From assembly GCF_042665195.1 (NCBI RefSeq), contig NZ_JBHTBW010000021.1, positions 1 through 64,000 on the forward strand: 64,000 bases of DNA, in the 5' to 3' direction. A program made the translations under genes and the position numbers. The notes beneath the pieces are model-generated. The model had not been told where the DNA came from and made no database searches. It saw only the letters and a list, made by a program, of their open reading frames with translations. Of this stretch, positions 8,040 through 16,523 are shown in pieces. The stretch is from Laceyella putida. GTDB lineage: Bacteria > Bacillota > Bacilli > Thermoactinomycetales > Thermoactinomycetaceae. The first letter of the stretch is position 1, and every line of letters begins with the position of its first letter.

Positions 8040-9356
8040 ATGAAACAGGTACGAGTGGCTCTACTTGGCTTGGGAACGGTAGGGACTGGAGTATGGAAGA
8101 TGATCCAGAGCAATCAGGACGTGATCGCTAGGCGTACAGGAATGTTGGTAACGGTTGAGGCGATTTTGGTGCGCAACATCCATAAAGACCGGCAGCTTGA
8201 AGGGGTACAAGCTTTGTTGACGTCTCGTTTTGAAGATGTATTGGCGCGTGAGATTGATGTGGTCATCGAAGTGATGGGTGGAGTGGAGCCAACCCGTACC
8301 TATTTGCGACAAGCGATGGAAAAAGGGTGCCATATTGTTTCCGCCAATAAGGAGCTATTGGCTCGCCATGGAGAAGAATTGCGGGAATGGGCGAAGCGGC
8401 ATGGGGTGCAATTGTCGTATGAAGCCAGTGTGGGCGGAGGCATTCCGATCATCGGCACCGTTTCCCATTTCTTGAAAGCCAATCGCATTTACAAGGTTTC
8501 AGGCATTTTAAATGGAACGACCAACTTTATTTTAACTAAGATGAAGGAAGAAGGTCGTACTTATGAGGACGTATTATCGGAAGCGCAACAAAAAGGGTAT
8601 GCCGAAGCGGACCCGACGGCAGATGTGGAGGGAATCGATGCCGCCCATAAGTTGTCCATCTTGTCCCGACTCTCTTTTGATGTGTGCGTGACTGTGGATG
8701 AAATTCAGCGGCAAGGCATCACGGATGTGACCCCTGTCGAATTATCCCTTGCCCATCAGCTGGGATTTGCGATCAAGTTGCTCGCTTCCGCTGAGCAATT
8801 TGGCGAGAATGGCCCCGTAGCGTGTTGCGTTTATCCGACCTTGCTCCCGCTCAACCATCCATTGGCGAGCGTGAATGATGTGTACAATGCGGTCCACGTT
8901 GAAGGGGACTTTATCCAAGACCTGACTTTGATTGGACAAGGGGCCGGTGAGAAGCCAACAGCCAGTGCCGTGGTGGAAGACTTGTGCAATTTGGGGCGGG
9001 TGTCGGGACAATCCTTAACCAAGGCTGTGCGATGTCCATTGTTGGATGGGGCGAGCGAAGGCGGCCTCCGCTTTCATTTCTTGGAGATTTCTTCGCTTCA
9101 GGGGTCGGCGACCAAAGCGATCGAACGTTTGAAGAAGGCCGGCGTGGCCGTATACGCATGGGAAACGAAGCGGGAGGAAGAGACCACTTGGTTGGCTTTT
9201 ATCGCCAGGGGGTTGGAGAAAGATGGAGAAAGCGAGCTGTTTAAAGAGTTGGGCTGGCAGACGACGCGAGTGATCAATCGCCCTGTGCTGGGTGGCGAAG
9301 CGCTTTTCGCCGCAGATGTGGTTCCGTTCGCGAAGGCGGCGGCTGGGGTGAAATAA
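8040..9356 (+). CDS. hom: Homoserine dehydrogenase with C-terminal ACT domain
   Basis: NAD(P)-dependent enzyme reducing aspartate semialdehyde to homoserine, the branch point to threonine and methionine. The 438 residues show the N-terminal Rossmann motif GLGTVGTGV, the conserved NKELLARHG, the catalytic/dimer region around GILNGTTNFIL and YAEADPTADVEGIDAAHKL, and a C-terminal ACT-like regulatory domain (from about residue 345). ATG is 7 nt after GGAGGG. It is not followed by thrC-thrB; it stands alone behind a SAM riboswitch, so it should respond to methionine/SAM supply, which suggests that here it mainly serves methionine synthesis. Confidence 0.95.
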   Translation: MKQVRVALLGLGTVGTGVWKMIQSNQDVIARRTGMLVTVEAILVRNIHKDRQLEGVQALLTSRFEDVLAREIDVVIEVMGGVEPTRTYLRQAMEKGCHIVSANKELLARHGEELREWAKRHGVQLSYEASVGGGIPIIGTVSHFLKANRIYKVSGILNGTTNFILTKMKEEGRTYEDVLSEAQQKGYAEADPTADVEGIDAAHKLSILSRLSFDVCVTVDEIQRQGITDVTPVELSLAHQLGFAIKLLASAEQFGENGPVACCVYPTLLPLNHPLASVNDVYNAVHVEGDFIQDLTLIGQGAGEKPTASAVVEDLCNLGRVSGQSLTKAVRCPLLDGASEGGLRFHFLEISSLQGSATKAIERLKKAGVAVYAWETKREEETTWLAFIARGLEKDGESELFKELGWQTTRVINRPVLGGEALFAADVVPFAKAAAGVK

Positions 9357-9364
9357 GTGTTAGC

Positions 9365-9397
9365 AAAAAGGCGGCGCCTTGGGTGGCCGTCTTTTTT
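9365..9397 (+). terminator. Terminator of hom
   Basis: A 9-bp stem (AAAGGCGGC / GCCGTCTTT, with one G-T pair), followed by a T run. Confidence 0.8.
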
Positions 9398-9537
9398 AGG
9401 GACGACTGTGTGGGATGATTCCATCTGTCAGGATGGTAACACCATATTACCAATGAACATTCCTTTTTCCTGCGCTTAAAAATTATTTCGGGTACAATAG
9501 ATTTAGTGGACCTATCAGAAGGAAAGGAAAACGTTGG

Positions 9538-10926
9538 ATGAACAAGTCGACCAAACAAGGAAAACAGATTCGCCTGAAACGGGGAGAGGTGATCGAAGTC
9601 CCGATCCGCCGGATTGGCATCAATGGGGAAGGCATGGGTCACTATCAAAAGCAAGTGGTCTTTGTGGAAGGCGCGGTGCCGGGTGAAACGGTTGTGGCTC
9701 GGGTAACGCAGGTGGAAACCAAGTTTGCCAAAGCCAAACTGTTAAAGGTAAAGAAAAAATCGGCTTATCGGGTGGAACCGCCCTGTCCGGTGTATCGGGA
9801 GTGTGGCGGGTGCCAATTGCAACATATTGACCGGCGGATGCAGAAACGCTTAAAACGGGAGTTGGTCGCGGAGAGCTTTGCCCGATACGCCGGCTTGAGG
9901 GACCTGCCGATCAGGGAGACGATTACGATGGATGAGCCGTGGTCCTACCGCAACAAGGCGCAACTCCCATTGCGGCAGATTGGCACCCAAGTGGCCATGG
10001 GGATGTTTTCCGCCGCTTCTCACCGCTTGGTGGATGTGAGTGAATGCATGGTCCAACATCCCCTCCTTAACCAAACGTTAAGTGAAGCGAGACGGATTGT
10101 GGAAGAGTTGGGAATAGACATTTACGACGAGCGGAAACATCGGGGCACGTTAAGGCATCTAGTGGGACGGATTGCTTTTGCCATGGAAGAGGTGCAATTA
10201 GTGCTTGTCACGCGGACGAAAACATTTCCTGAGGAAGAAGCCTTTGTGCGGGAAGTGACGAAACGACTGCCTCAAGTGAAAAGTGTGGTGTTAAACTACA
10301 ATCCGGCGAAAACGTCTCTCGTGTTTGGCACGGAAAGCCGGCTCTTATGGGGCCAGGAAAAGTTGACTGAACGATTGGGCGAGTTGACTTATCTGTTATC
10401 GGCCCGTGCGTTCTTTCAATTGAATCCCATCCAGACGATCAAACTATACGAGACCGTCAAGGAAGCGGCCCATCTGACGGGCCGCGAGACGGTGATTGAC
10501 GCTTATTGCGGTGTGGGGACGATCGGCCTGTGGCTGGCGCAGGGGGCGAAGCGCGTCATCGGAATGGACACGGTTCCCGAAGCGATCGCCGATGCCAAGG
10601 AAAATGCGGAGTTAAACGGGATTACCCACGCTGAATACCATGTTGGTGAGGCGGAAACGCTGTTGCCCAAATGGATCAAGGAAGGATTGCGACCGGATGT
10701 GATTGTAGTAGACCCGCCGCGCACAGGGTTGGGTCAACCATTGCTTGATACATTGCTGCGGGTCAAAGTGCCGCGGATCGTGTATGTTTCATGCAATCCG
10801 GCCACATTGGCCAAAGATTGCGCCCTGCTGTTAAAGAGCGGTTACCGTATCGCCAATGTTGTGCCGTTGGACATGTTTCCGCAGACGGCGCATGTGGAAA
10901 CGGTTTGTGAGCTTGTGGAAGGATAG
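9538..10926 (+). CDS. rlmD: 23S rRNA (uracil-C5)-methyltransferase, RlmD/RlmCD type
   Basis: SAM-dependent enzyme methylating C5 of uridine in 23S rRNA (the 1939 position and, in Bacillus RlmCD, also 747). The 462 residues carry an N-terminal TRAM domain (about 10-75), a Cys cluster CPVYRECGGCQLQH plus a later Cys for a 4Fe-4S cluster, a C-terminal Rossmann fold with DAYCGVGTIGLWLA, VVDPPRTGL, and the catalytic VSCNPATLA loop. One such gene usually serves both sites in Bacillales. The preceding TACAAT at 9493 may be its -10. No co-transcribed partner is obvious; the next gene follows after 24 nt. Confidence 0.92.
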   Translation: MNKSTKQGKQIRLKRGEVIEVPIRRIGINGEGMGHYQKQVVFVEGAVPGETVVARVTQVETKFAKAKLLKVKKKSAYRVEPPCPVYRECGGCQLQHIDRRMQKRLKRELVAESFARYAGLRDLPIRETITMDEPWSYRNKAQLPLRQIGTQVAMGMFSAASHRLVDVSECMVQHPLLNQTLSEARRIVEELGIDIYDERKHRGTLRHLVGRIAFAMEEVQLVLVTRTKTFPEEEAFVREVTKRLPQVKSVVLNYNPAKTSLVFGTESRLLWGQEKLTERLGELTYLLSARAFFQLNPIQTIKLYETVKEAAHLTGRETVIDAYCGVGTIGLWLAQGAKRVIGMDTVPEAIADAKENAELNGITHAEYHVGEAETLLPKWIKEGLRPDVIVVDPPRTGLGQPLLDTLLRVKVPRIVYVSCNPATLAKDCALLLKSGYRIANVVPLDMFPQTAHVETVCELVEG

Positions 10927-10950
10927 GATCAAATCTTAGAGGAGAGATTT

Positions 10951-11970
10951 TTGCCTGTTAGCAAACTCAAATCTATTTCATTTCCATACAGAAAAGGCGG
11001 GTGGGAGAGATTGAACCGAATGATTGATTGGAGAAAAGGGTGGCAATCGGGCATCAAAACCTCACTTACGTTGAGCAAAATCGTGTTCCCGATTGCGTTT
11101 GCCGTTCAAGTGGCCAAGCAGACGCCGGTATTGGGGTGGTTGACTGAGCTCATCACCCCCTTGATGTCTTTCTTCGGACTGAGTGGGGAAGCGGCCATTC
11201 CGCTGGTGTTGGGCAATGTGCTGAATCTCTATGCGGCGTTGGGCGCGCTATCAGCGATTGATTTGACAGTAAAGCAAGCGTTTATCTTGGCGATCATGCT
11301 CAGTTTCTCACACAACATGTTTATTGAATCGGCGCTCTGCCGGCGCGTAGGCGTATCGACTTGGATTGTGGTGTTGGTGCGGATGGGATTGGCTGTGATA
11401 AGCGCCTTGCTCATTCATTGGGTGTGGCATGGAGGGGAAGAGGTCATCAGGCACGGCGCCGTGTCATTGGCAGAGCAAGCTGCCCATGCGGGCGGTTGGG
11501 GGGATATTTTGCTCACGGCCCTGTACGTGGCGGCCAAAGGGGTGTTGCAACTGGTGGTCATCGTGCTTCCTTTGATGCTCGGATTGCAGGCCTTGAAGGA
11601 TATCGGTTTTCTGGATCGGGTGGCAAAAGGAATCATGCCTTTTCTCAAGCCTTTATCGATTGCCCCGCACGGATCGATTGCGATGGCCACGGGCCTGTTC
11701 GCCGGTTTGTTCATGGGGGCGGGCCTGATTATCCAAGAAGCGGAGGAGCAAAACTTTTCCAAGCGCGACATTACCCTGATCATGATCTTTTTGGCGGCTT
11801 GCCATGCGGTGATTGAAGATACGGTCATCTTTGTTCCGCTGGGGATTCCCGTGATTTATCTCCTCTTGATCCGGTTTGTCGCGGCGATATTGCTCGCCAT
11901 GGTCGTTGCCCGGTTTTGGTCAGGTCCCTCGGGACAGAAGCAGTTCATGCCGATGCAGGAAAGCGTCTAG
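10951..11970 (+). CDS. Gate-domain (nucleoside-recognition) membrane protein
   Basis: Polytopic membrane protein of up to 339 residues with two Gate/nucleoside-recognition repeats, the first around GEAAIPLVLGNVLNLYAALGAL with SFSHNMFIES, the second around TGLFAGLFMGAGLI and ACHAVIEDTVIFVPLG. Members are found next to nucleoside transporters, SpmA/SpmB and YvoD-like proteins; the transported substrate is unknown. Two TTG starts are possible: 10951, after GAGGAGAG, or 11011, after GGGTGGGAGAG, the latter removing 20 residues before the first helix. The short gap to rlmD suggests co-transcription. Confidence 0.7.
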   Translation: MPVSKLKSISFPYRKGGWERLNRMIDWRKGWQSGIKTSLTLSKIVFPIAFAVQVAKQTPVLGWLTELITPLMSFFGLSGEAAIPLVLGNVLNLYAALGALSAIDLTVKQAFILAIMLSFSHNMFIESALCRRVGVSTWIVVLVRMGLAVISALLIHWVWHGGEEVIRHGAVSLAEQAAHAGGWGDILLTALYVAAKGVLQLVVIVLPLMLGLQALKDIGFLDRVAKGIMPFLKPLSIAPHGSIAMATGLFAGLFMGAGLIIQEAEEQNFSKRDITLIMIFLAACHAVIEDTVIFVPLGIPVIYLLLIRFVAAILLAMVVARFWSGPSGQKQFMPMQESV

Positions 11971-12104
11971 CCTACCGGTGACAGGTATTTTTCTACGTTT
12001 TATAAATGTTTAGCAGGTTTAATCGATATAAAAGTCGAATGAAATTACTTATTATTCTATTAGAGGTTGGTTGGGCGCAATTACATGAAAGGGATGAACA
12101 TGAC

Positions 12105-12569
12105 ATGGAACTCGTTTTTCGCACGATTAAACCTGCTGATGCACCTCTGTTAAAAGAATTCTTGGAGTTGGCGATGGAGTTTTCCGGGGATGAGCGCGAA
12201 CACAATATGAATAAATATCTGGAGGACTGGGGGAAACGGGTGGATATTGGCTTTATCGTTTTATTGAAGCAAGAAAAAAAGCCAATCGGAGCGGTGTGGT
12301 TCCGTCAATTCACAGAGAAGAACCCGGGGCTTGCTTTTGTTGATGAGAAAACCCCGGAGATGATTGCAGCCGTATCACCCGATTACCGCAATCAGGGAAT
12401 TGGTCGTTACCTGATTACCCGCTTGGTCAATCAAGCCCGCATGGAAGGTTTCCGTGCGTTGTCGGTTGCCGTGCATAAGGACAATCCCGTGTTGGGCTTA
12501 TATGAACGGCTCAATTTCCAAGCGGAACGCGAAGACGGGTCGATTAAGGTGATGCGGCGCGTGTTATAG
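12105..12569 (+). CDS. GNAT-family N-acetyltransferase
   Basis: Acyltransferase of 154 residues using acetyl-CoA on an unknown amine. The core GNAT signature is visible: AAVSPDYRNQGIGRYLITRLV (motif A with the pyrophosphate loop QGIG), followed by ALSVAVHKDNPVLGLYERLNF, typical of motif B. The chosen ATG begins the MELVFRTIKPAD strand after AAAGGGATGAACATGAC; longer in-frame openings upstream lack a good ribosome binding site. Confidence 0.82.
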   Translation: MELVFRTIKPADAPLLKEFLELAMEFSGDEREHNMNKYLEDWGKRVDIGFIVLLKQEKKPIGAVWFRQFTEKNPGLAFVDEKTPEMIAAVSPDYRNQGIGRYLITRLVNQARMEGFRALSVAVHKDNPVLGLYERLNFQAEREDGSIKVMRRVL

Positions 12570-12593
12570 TGTTCCGGTTCGGGAAAGGGACGT

Positions 12594-12623
12594 TGACTGA
12601 AAAATATTTTTGGGCATATAATA
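12594..12623 (+). promoter_or_regulatory. Strong sigma-A promoter of the ABC-F leader
   Basis: TTGACT (12594-12599), 18-bp spacer, perfect TATAAT (12618-12623). It starts a transcript with a leader of about 230 nt before the ABC-F start codon. Confidence 0.75.
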
Positions 12624-12629
12624 AAGGCA

Positions 12630-12862
12630 ACATATCGGGAAAGGAACGGTACTGCGAACAATGGACAATGAATCTCGCTAAACGAAACCCATCATCAATT
12701 AATGATTCAGGTTTCCAGAGCGGGATTCGTCTGTCCATTTTTCGTTCAACACGGCCCTCCCTCTGCGCACCCACTGACTTGGTGCCAGAAAGAGGTGTTT
12801 TGCGCATGCCGTTTGACGGATAGTGGGTATGGAATCCTCTCTGGAAAAAGGGAGGATTTTTT
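12630..12862 (+). promoter_or_regulatory. Attenuator leader of the ABC-F gene
   Basis: The leader ends in a perfect intrinsic terminator whose T run touches the start codon: a 10-bp stem (12833-12842 with 12849-12858), 6-nt loop and six T (12857-12862), with ATG at 12863. The right arm contains the AGGGAGG ribosome binding site, so the same hairpin can stop transcription and hide translation initiation. Upstream are small open frames, one starting at ATG 12668 (52 codons) and a MDNESR frame at 12661, and further dyads (CACC...GGTG near 12771-12784). This is the layout of ribosome-mediated attenuation known for antibiotic-resistance ABC-F genes such as vmlR; the inducer is inferred to be a ribosome inhibitor. 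Confidence 0.65.
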
Positions 12863-14438
12863 ATGTTTTTATTGGAAGCGCAGACAGTGAAAAAGTGGTT
12901 GGGTGGACGACTGTTGTTTGCGTTGGATGAGTTAAAGGTGCAGGCTGGCGAAAAAATCGGCATCGTTGGCCTGAACGGCGCCGGAAAGACGACGCTCTTG
13001 CGTACATTGGCAGGGGAAGAACCGGTTGATGACGGGCGGATCGTGCGGCGCGGTTCTGTGGCCTGGATTAAGCAGTTGGTAAGCCGGTCCGACGCGCCGA
13101 TTAGCGGGGGGGGAACAGGTGCGGGAGCAGATCAGGCAGGCGTTTTCCCAGCAAGCGTCGATTTTGTTGGCGGATGAACCAACGTCCCATCTCGATTTGG
13201 CGGCGGTCAAGTGGCTGGAAAAAGAATTGTCGGCGACGGATCGCGCCTTATTGCTGATTTCGCATGACCGGGCGTTGTTGGATACGGTGTGCGATAAGAT
13301 CCTTGAGATCGAACAGGGAGTTTGCACACTGTATCCGGGCAATTATTCTTTCTACCGCGCGGAAAAAGAGGCCCGGCAGAGGTTTGCCCAAGCGGAGTAT
13401 GAGCGATACGCGGCCGAGAAGAAGCGGTTGGAGTCGGCGATGCGTGAAGTGAAAGAACGGGCGCGGGGGATGATGAAAGCGCCGAAGGGCATGGGCACCG
13501 AAGCCCGCATGGAAAAGCCTTACAGGGCCACGAAGCAAGCGAATGTGGCCAAGCGCGCCAAAGCGATCGAATCGCGGCTGGCCCGCTTGGAAGAGAAAGA
13601 AAAGCCGCTTGAGCTGCCGCAAGTGCAATTTGATGCGCGCTATTACCGACCCATCGCCAGCAAGTGGGCGGTGCAATTGGAACAGGTGGGGAAACCGGGC
13701 GTGTTTGCGCCGGTCTGTTGCGCCATTCCGACGGGGAAGAAGGTGGGCGTGATCGGGCCCAATGGCGCCGGCAAATCGACGCTCTTGCAGCTATTGGTCA
13801 CGGGAGCACCCGGCGTCTCATGGGCACCCGCCGCCGAGATCGGTTTTTTTGAACAACAATTGGCGGTGTTGGATGAAGAGAAGTCGATTTTGGACAATGT
13901 GAAGGCTTCCAGCCACTATGATGAGACCCTGATTCGCACCGTGTTGGCCCGGCTGTTGTTTCGACGCGAAGAGGTGCATAAGCCGGTTGGCGTGTTGAGC
14001 GGCGGTGAGCGGGTGAAGGCGGCCTTGGCCAAAGTGTTCTTAAGCGAAGCCAATGTGTTGGTGTTGGATGAGCCGACCAACTTCTTGGATGTGTTTGCGC
14101 GCGAGGAATTGGAACGGGTGCTCAAGAGTTATCCGGGCACGCTGTTGTTCGCTTCGCATGATCGGCATTTGCTTAAGCAAGTGGCTGAGCACTTGGTGAT
14201 CATCGAAAAGGGGCAAGTGACTTATTTCCCCGGAACTTATGGGGCGTATGAGCAAAGGAAGAAACAACCGGCCATATTGGATAAAAACCACCGCGCCGAA
14301 GCGTTGTTGCGGATCGAAAACGAGTTGACGGAAGTGTTGGGGCGCCTGAGTGTTCCGCGACCGGGTGAGGATGTGGCGGCATTGGAACGCCGGTTTCAGG
14401 CATTGGTGCGGGAGCGCAACGCCTTGCGGAAGGGTTAA
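12863..14438 (+). pseudogene. ABC-F ribosome-protection ATPase, interrupted by a frameshift at a G8 tract
   Basis: Soluble ABC-F protein, the class that binds the ribosomal E site and in resistance members ejects antibiotics. The reading frame from ATG 12863 gives the first Walker A (GLNGAGKTTLL), then runs out of frame at eight G (13106-13113). Deleting one G restores ISGGEQVREQIRQ, the ABC1 signature, and joins the frame continuing to 14438 with Walker B (LLADEPTSHLD), a charged linker, second Walker A (GPNGAGKSTLL), LSGGERV and VLVLDEPTNFLD, for about 525 residues. The short Walker A to signature distance resembles VmlR/Msr/Vga-type resistance factors. The break may be a true mutation, a phase-variable tract, or a homopolymer sequencing error. 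Downstream GTG 13119 could start only an ABC1-truncated product. Confidence 0.8.
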
Positions 14439-14451
14439 GGGATGAGATATC

Positions 14452-14491
14452 GCGTCAGAGGAAGGGGATACCTTTGCTCTGGCGCTTTTTT
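14452..14491 (+). terminator. Terminator of the ABC-F gene
   Basis: A 9-bp stem (GCGTCAGAG with CTCTGGCGC, one G-T pair) closing a 16-nt loop, followed by TTTTTT. Confidence 0.85.
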
Positions 14492-14674
14492 GTGGGGAAA
14501 TACAATAGGTTCGGCAGATGAGAGGCCTGAAGATGATTATGGTTGGGATTCAGTTATAATTGCTGGATTTCTCTTCCGCATGTAGAAGGTTGATGATATT
14601 CAATGACCGCTGCTTCATTATAATATGGTTATACATAAACGTGAAATTTTCATTACTGACGAGAAGGTGAAGCA

Positions 14675-15574
14675 ATGAATCCATCACGGACAGTCATTTT
14701 CTTATTGCTTGCACTGGGAGTGGTGGCGGTCTCTTTTTCAGGGATTTTCATTAAGTGGTCATCCGCGCCCGCCGGTGTTCTGGCGATGCATCGGTTATGG
14801 TTGACGGCGGTGCTGATGCTACCTTGGGTGTGGCGGGAACGGCAGGAACTGGTGCGCTTGACAGGGGGCGATTGGGTCCGTCTATGCGCGTCGGGTCTTT
14901 TTTTGAGCTTGCATTTTTTGGGGTGGATGTCGTCGTTCCATTACACGTCCGTGGCCAGTGCGATGATTTTCCTCAACCTGACCCCCCTCTTTGTGGCGTG
15001 GGGAGCAAAACTTGTGTTCAAAGAGAAATATCCGGCCCGCGCGTTTGGGGGAATGGGATTGGCTTTGATCGGCACGGCCCTCGTCGTGGGGGGAGATTTC
15101 GCTTGGGGACGGACGGCCTTGTGGGGAGATGCTTTATCATTCTTTGGCGCGCTTACCGTTGCCGTCCACATGCTCTTGGGGCAAAACTTGCGGCAACGCG
15201 TTTCTTCGACGGTTTACAGCTTTGTCGTGTTTGTCATCGCGTCTTTGGTGCTGGCCGGGTATAATGGGTTCGCTGATGTTCCTTTGTTTGCTTATCCGGC
15301 CAAAGAATGGGGCATTTTTATCCTGTTGGCGGTTGTCCCCACCGTGTTTGGCCACCTTTTGTTTAACTGGTTGCTGAAGTTTGTCAAAGCGGTGACGATT
15401 CAGATGGCGATTTTGGGTGAGCCGGTGGGGACGGTGTTGTTGGCTGCTCTGCTCCTCGGCGAATCGGTCACCTTGTCCCAAGTGGTTGGCGGGTTGTTGT
15501 CCATCGGGGGGATTGTCTGGTTTATCCGGGCGCAAGTGACGGCGGAAGCGGAAGGGGCAAGAGCCGCCGCTTAG
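14675..15574 (+). CDS. EamA-type drug/metabolite transporter
   Basis: Integral membrane protein of 299 residues made of two EamA repeats, each about five transmembrane segments; the typical repeat ends are AMIFLNLTPLFVAWGA in the first half and MAILGEPVGTVLLAALLLGE in the second. Family members export or import amino acids, nucleotides or other metabolites; the substrate cannot be predicted. ATG follows GAGAAGGTGAAGCA. It is a single gene with a TATAAT at about 14618 and converges on the minus-strand group 15610-17749. Confidence 0.85.
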   Translation: MNPSRTVIFLLLALGVVAVSFSGIFIKWSSAPAGVLAMHRLWLTAVLMLPWVWRERQELVRLTGGDWVRLCASGLFLSLHFLGWMSSFHYTSVASAMIFLNLTPLFVAWGAKLVFKEKYPARAFGGMGLALIGTALVVGGDFAWGRTALWGDALSFFGALTVAVHMLLGQNLRQRVSSTVYSFVVFVIASLVLAGYNGFADVPLFAYPAKEWGIFILLAVVPTVFGHLLFNWLLKFVKAVTIQMAILGEPVGTVLLAALLLGESVTLSQVVGGLLSIGGIVWFIRAQVTAEAEGARAAA

Positions 15575-15609
15575 GAGCTCGAGCCGCCTTCTCGCCTGCG
15601 GAATTTTCC

Positions 15610-16119
15610 CTAACCCTGTCCCGGAATGAGCCACTCTTGTTTCAACCGGACGAGGGTGGAGCGGGTGCTTGGGGTTTCCGCCGGATCGGGCCGCTCGGTT
15701 GCCCACGCAAAGCGGAGCGGGGTGGAACCTGTGCCGGTTAGCGTGAGGACAGGAGAGGAAGCGCGGACGGAAGGTTGATCTGGCTCAGTGACGAGGAGCC
15801 AGGTTTGGGCCAGCAGGGTCGGAAGCAGGGCGGGATCGATTTTGGCCGCCAGGTGTGTGACCGCGATGCCGGAATAGGTGCCGGCTTGCCCTGTTTGTTC
15901 GTACAGGGGGTCGTGCAAATGTCGCATGAAATAGTCATAATGGGCTTGATCTTGCCAAAAGGCGAGCAAATGGGCATGGGTGGGATCGGGATGGCTCCAT
16001 CCACCTAGTTGGCCATGAAATCCGGGCGCGGTGCGGAGGGGAGCCCATTTGGCTTGGGCTTCGCTAAAGGCTTCTCTGGTTTGGGGCGGAACGGCGCAAG
16101 TGATCCATTTAAGTAACAC
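15610..16119 (-). CDS. YdbC-like DUF4937 protein
   Basis: Protein of 169 residues resembling Bacillus YdbC (DUF4937), whose N-terminal half has a dimeric alpha/beta-barrel look: TREAFSEAQAKW, GFHGQLGGW, and AHLLAFWQDQAHYDYFMRHLHD, as in monooxygenase-like ABM folds. The C-terminal half (from about 105) is less conserved. No function is established. The start is GTG 16119, 7 nt after GAAGGAGGG; an ATG 54 nt upstream is in frame but has no ribosome binding site. It lies downstream of the yolD-like gene on the same strand and may share its transcript. Confidence 0.7.
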   Translation of the reverse strand: MLLKWITCAVPPQTREAFSEAQAKWAPLRTAPGFHGQLGGWSHPDPTHAHLLAFWQDQAHYDYFMRHLHDPLYEQTGQAGTYSGIAVTHLAAKIDPALLPTLLAQTWLLVTEPDQPSVRASSPVLTLTGTGSTPLRFAWATERPDPAETPSTRSTLVRLKQEWLIPGQG

Positions 16120-16169
16120 GGGGAACCCTCCTTCGGTTTGATTGCAAATAAAGCATAACTCAAAACGGC

Positions 16170-16523
16170 TCACACATCATCCCCGTCCGCCATTTTCTCG
16201 ATCGCATAGATGGCGGAGACGGCGATGGTGACCGTTTCGCGTCCGTTAGCCAACCGTATCCAGCGTTCGTGCGGGTTGATCTTTTGCACGAAGCCGCACC
16301 GCTCACAAGGGCGATGGTGATGGACGTAGCGCACGAGCAGGGGAAAGTCGCCATCCACCGCCTCCAACAAAAGGCGGTTCATCTCGGCGAGCTGGTCTTC
16401 GTCCAACAGGGGGAAAGCAAATTCTTCCGCCTGCTGTTGTTTTAACAGAGCCGTGCGGTGTTCGGGCAGAAACATCCGACTTCCCTCCCACAGCAGATTG
16501 TGCCGATACAAAGATTGACTCAT
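16170..16523 (-). CDS. YolD-like protein
   Basis: Small soluble protein of 117 residues of the YolD family, which almost always precedes or follows a Y-family polymerase gene of the UvrX/YqjW type in Bacillales and is thought to act with it in lesion bypass. Family-like features are the RHNLLWEGSRMFLPEHR start and IRLANGRETVTIAVSAIYAIE near the end, plus a CERCG pair. Its ATG overlaps the stop of the polymerase gene (ATGA), so the two are translationally coupled. Confidence 0.85.
   Translation of the reverse strand: MSQSLYRHNLLWEGSRMFLPEHRTALLKQQQAEEFAFPLLDEDQLAEMNRLLLEAVDGDFPLLVRYVHHHRPCERCGFVQKINPHERWIRLANGRETVTIAVSAIYAIEKMADGDDV

Noticed and set aside
11361..11816. Open frame of 151 codons inside the Gate-domain gene
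   Set aside because: Different frame of a gene with clear membrane segments; composition is typical of a shadow frame (Gly/Arg/His rich).
12863..13177. Stand-alone 104-residue ATPase fragment
   Set aside because: It is the first part of the ABC-F gene before the G8 frameshift, so I treat both parts as one locus.
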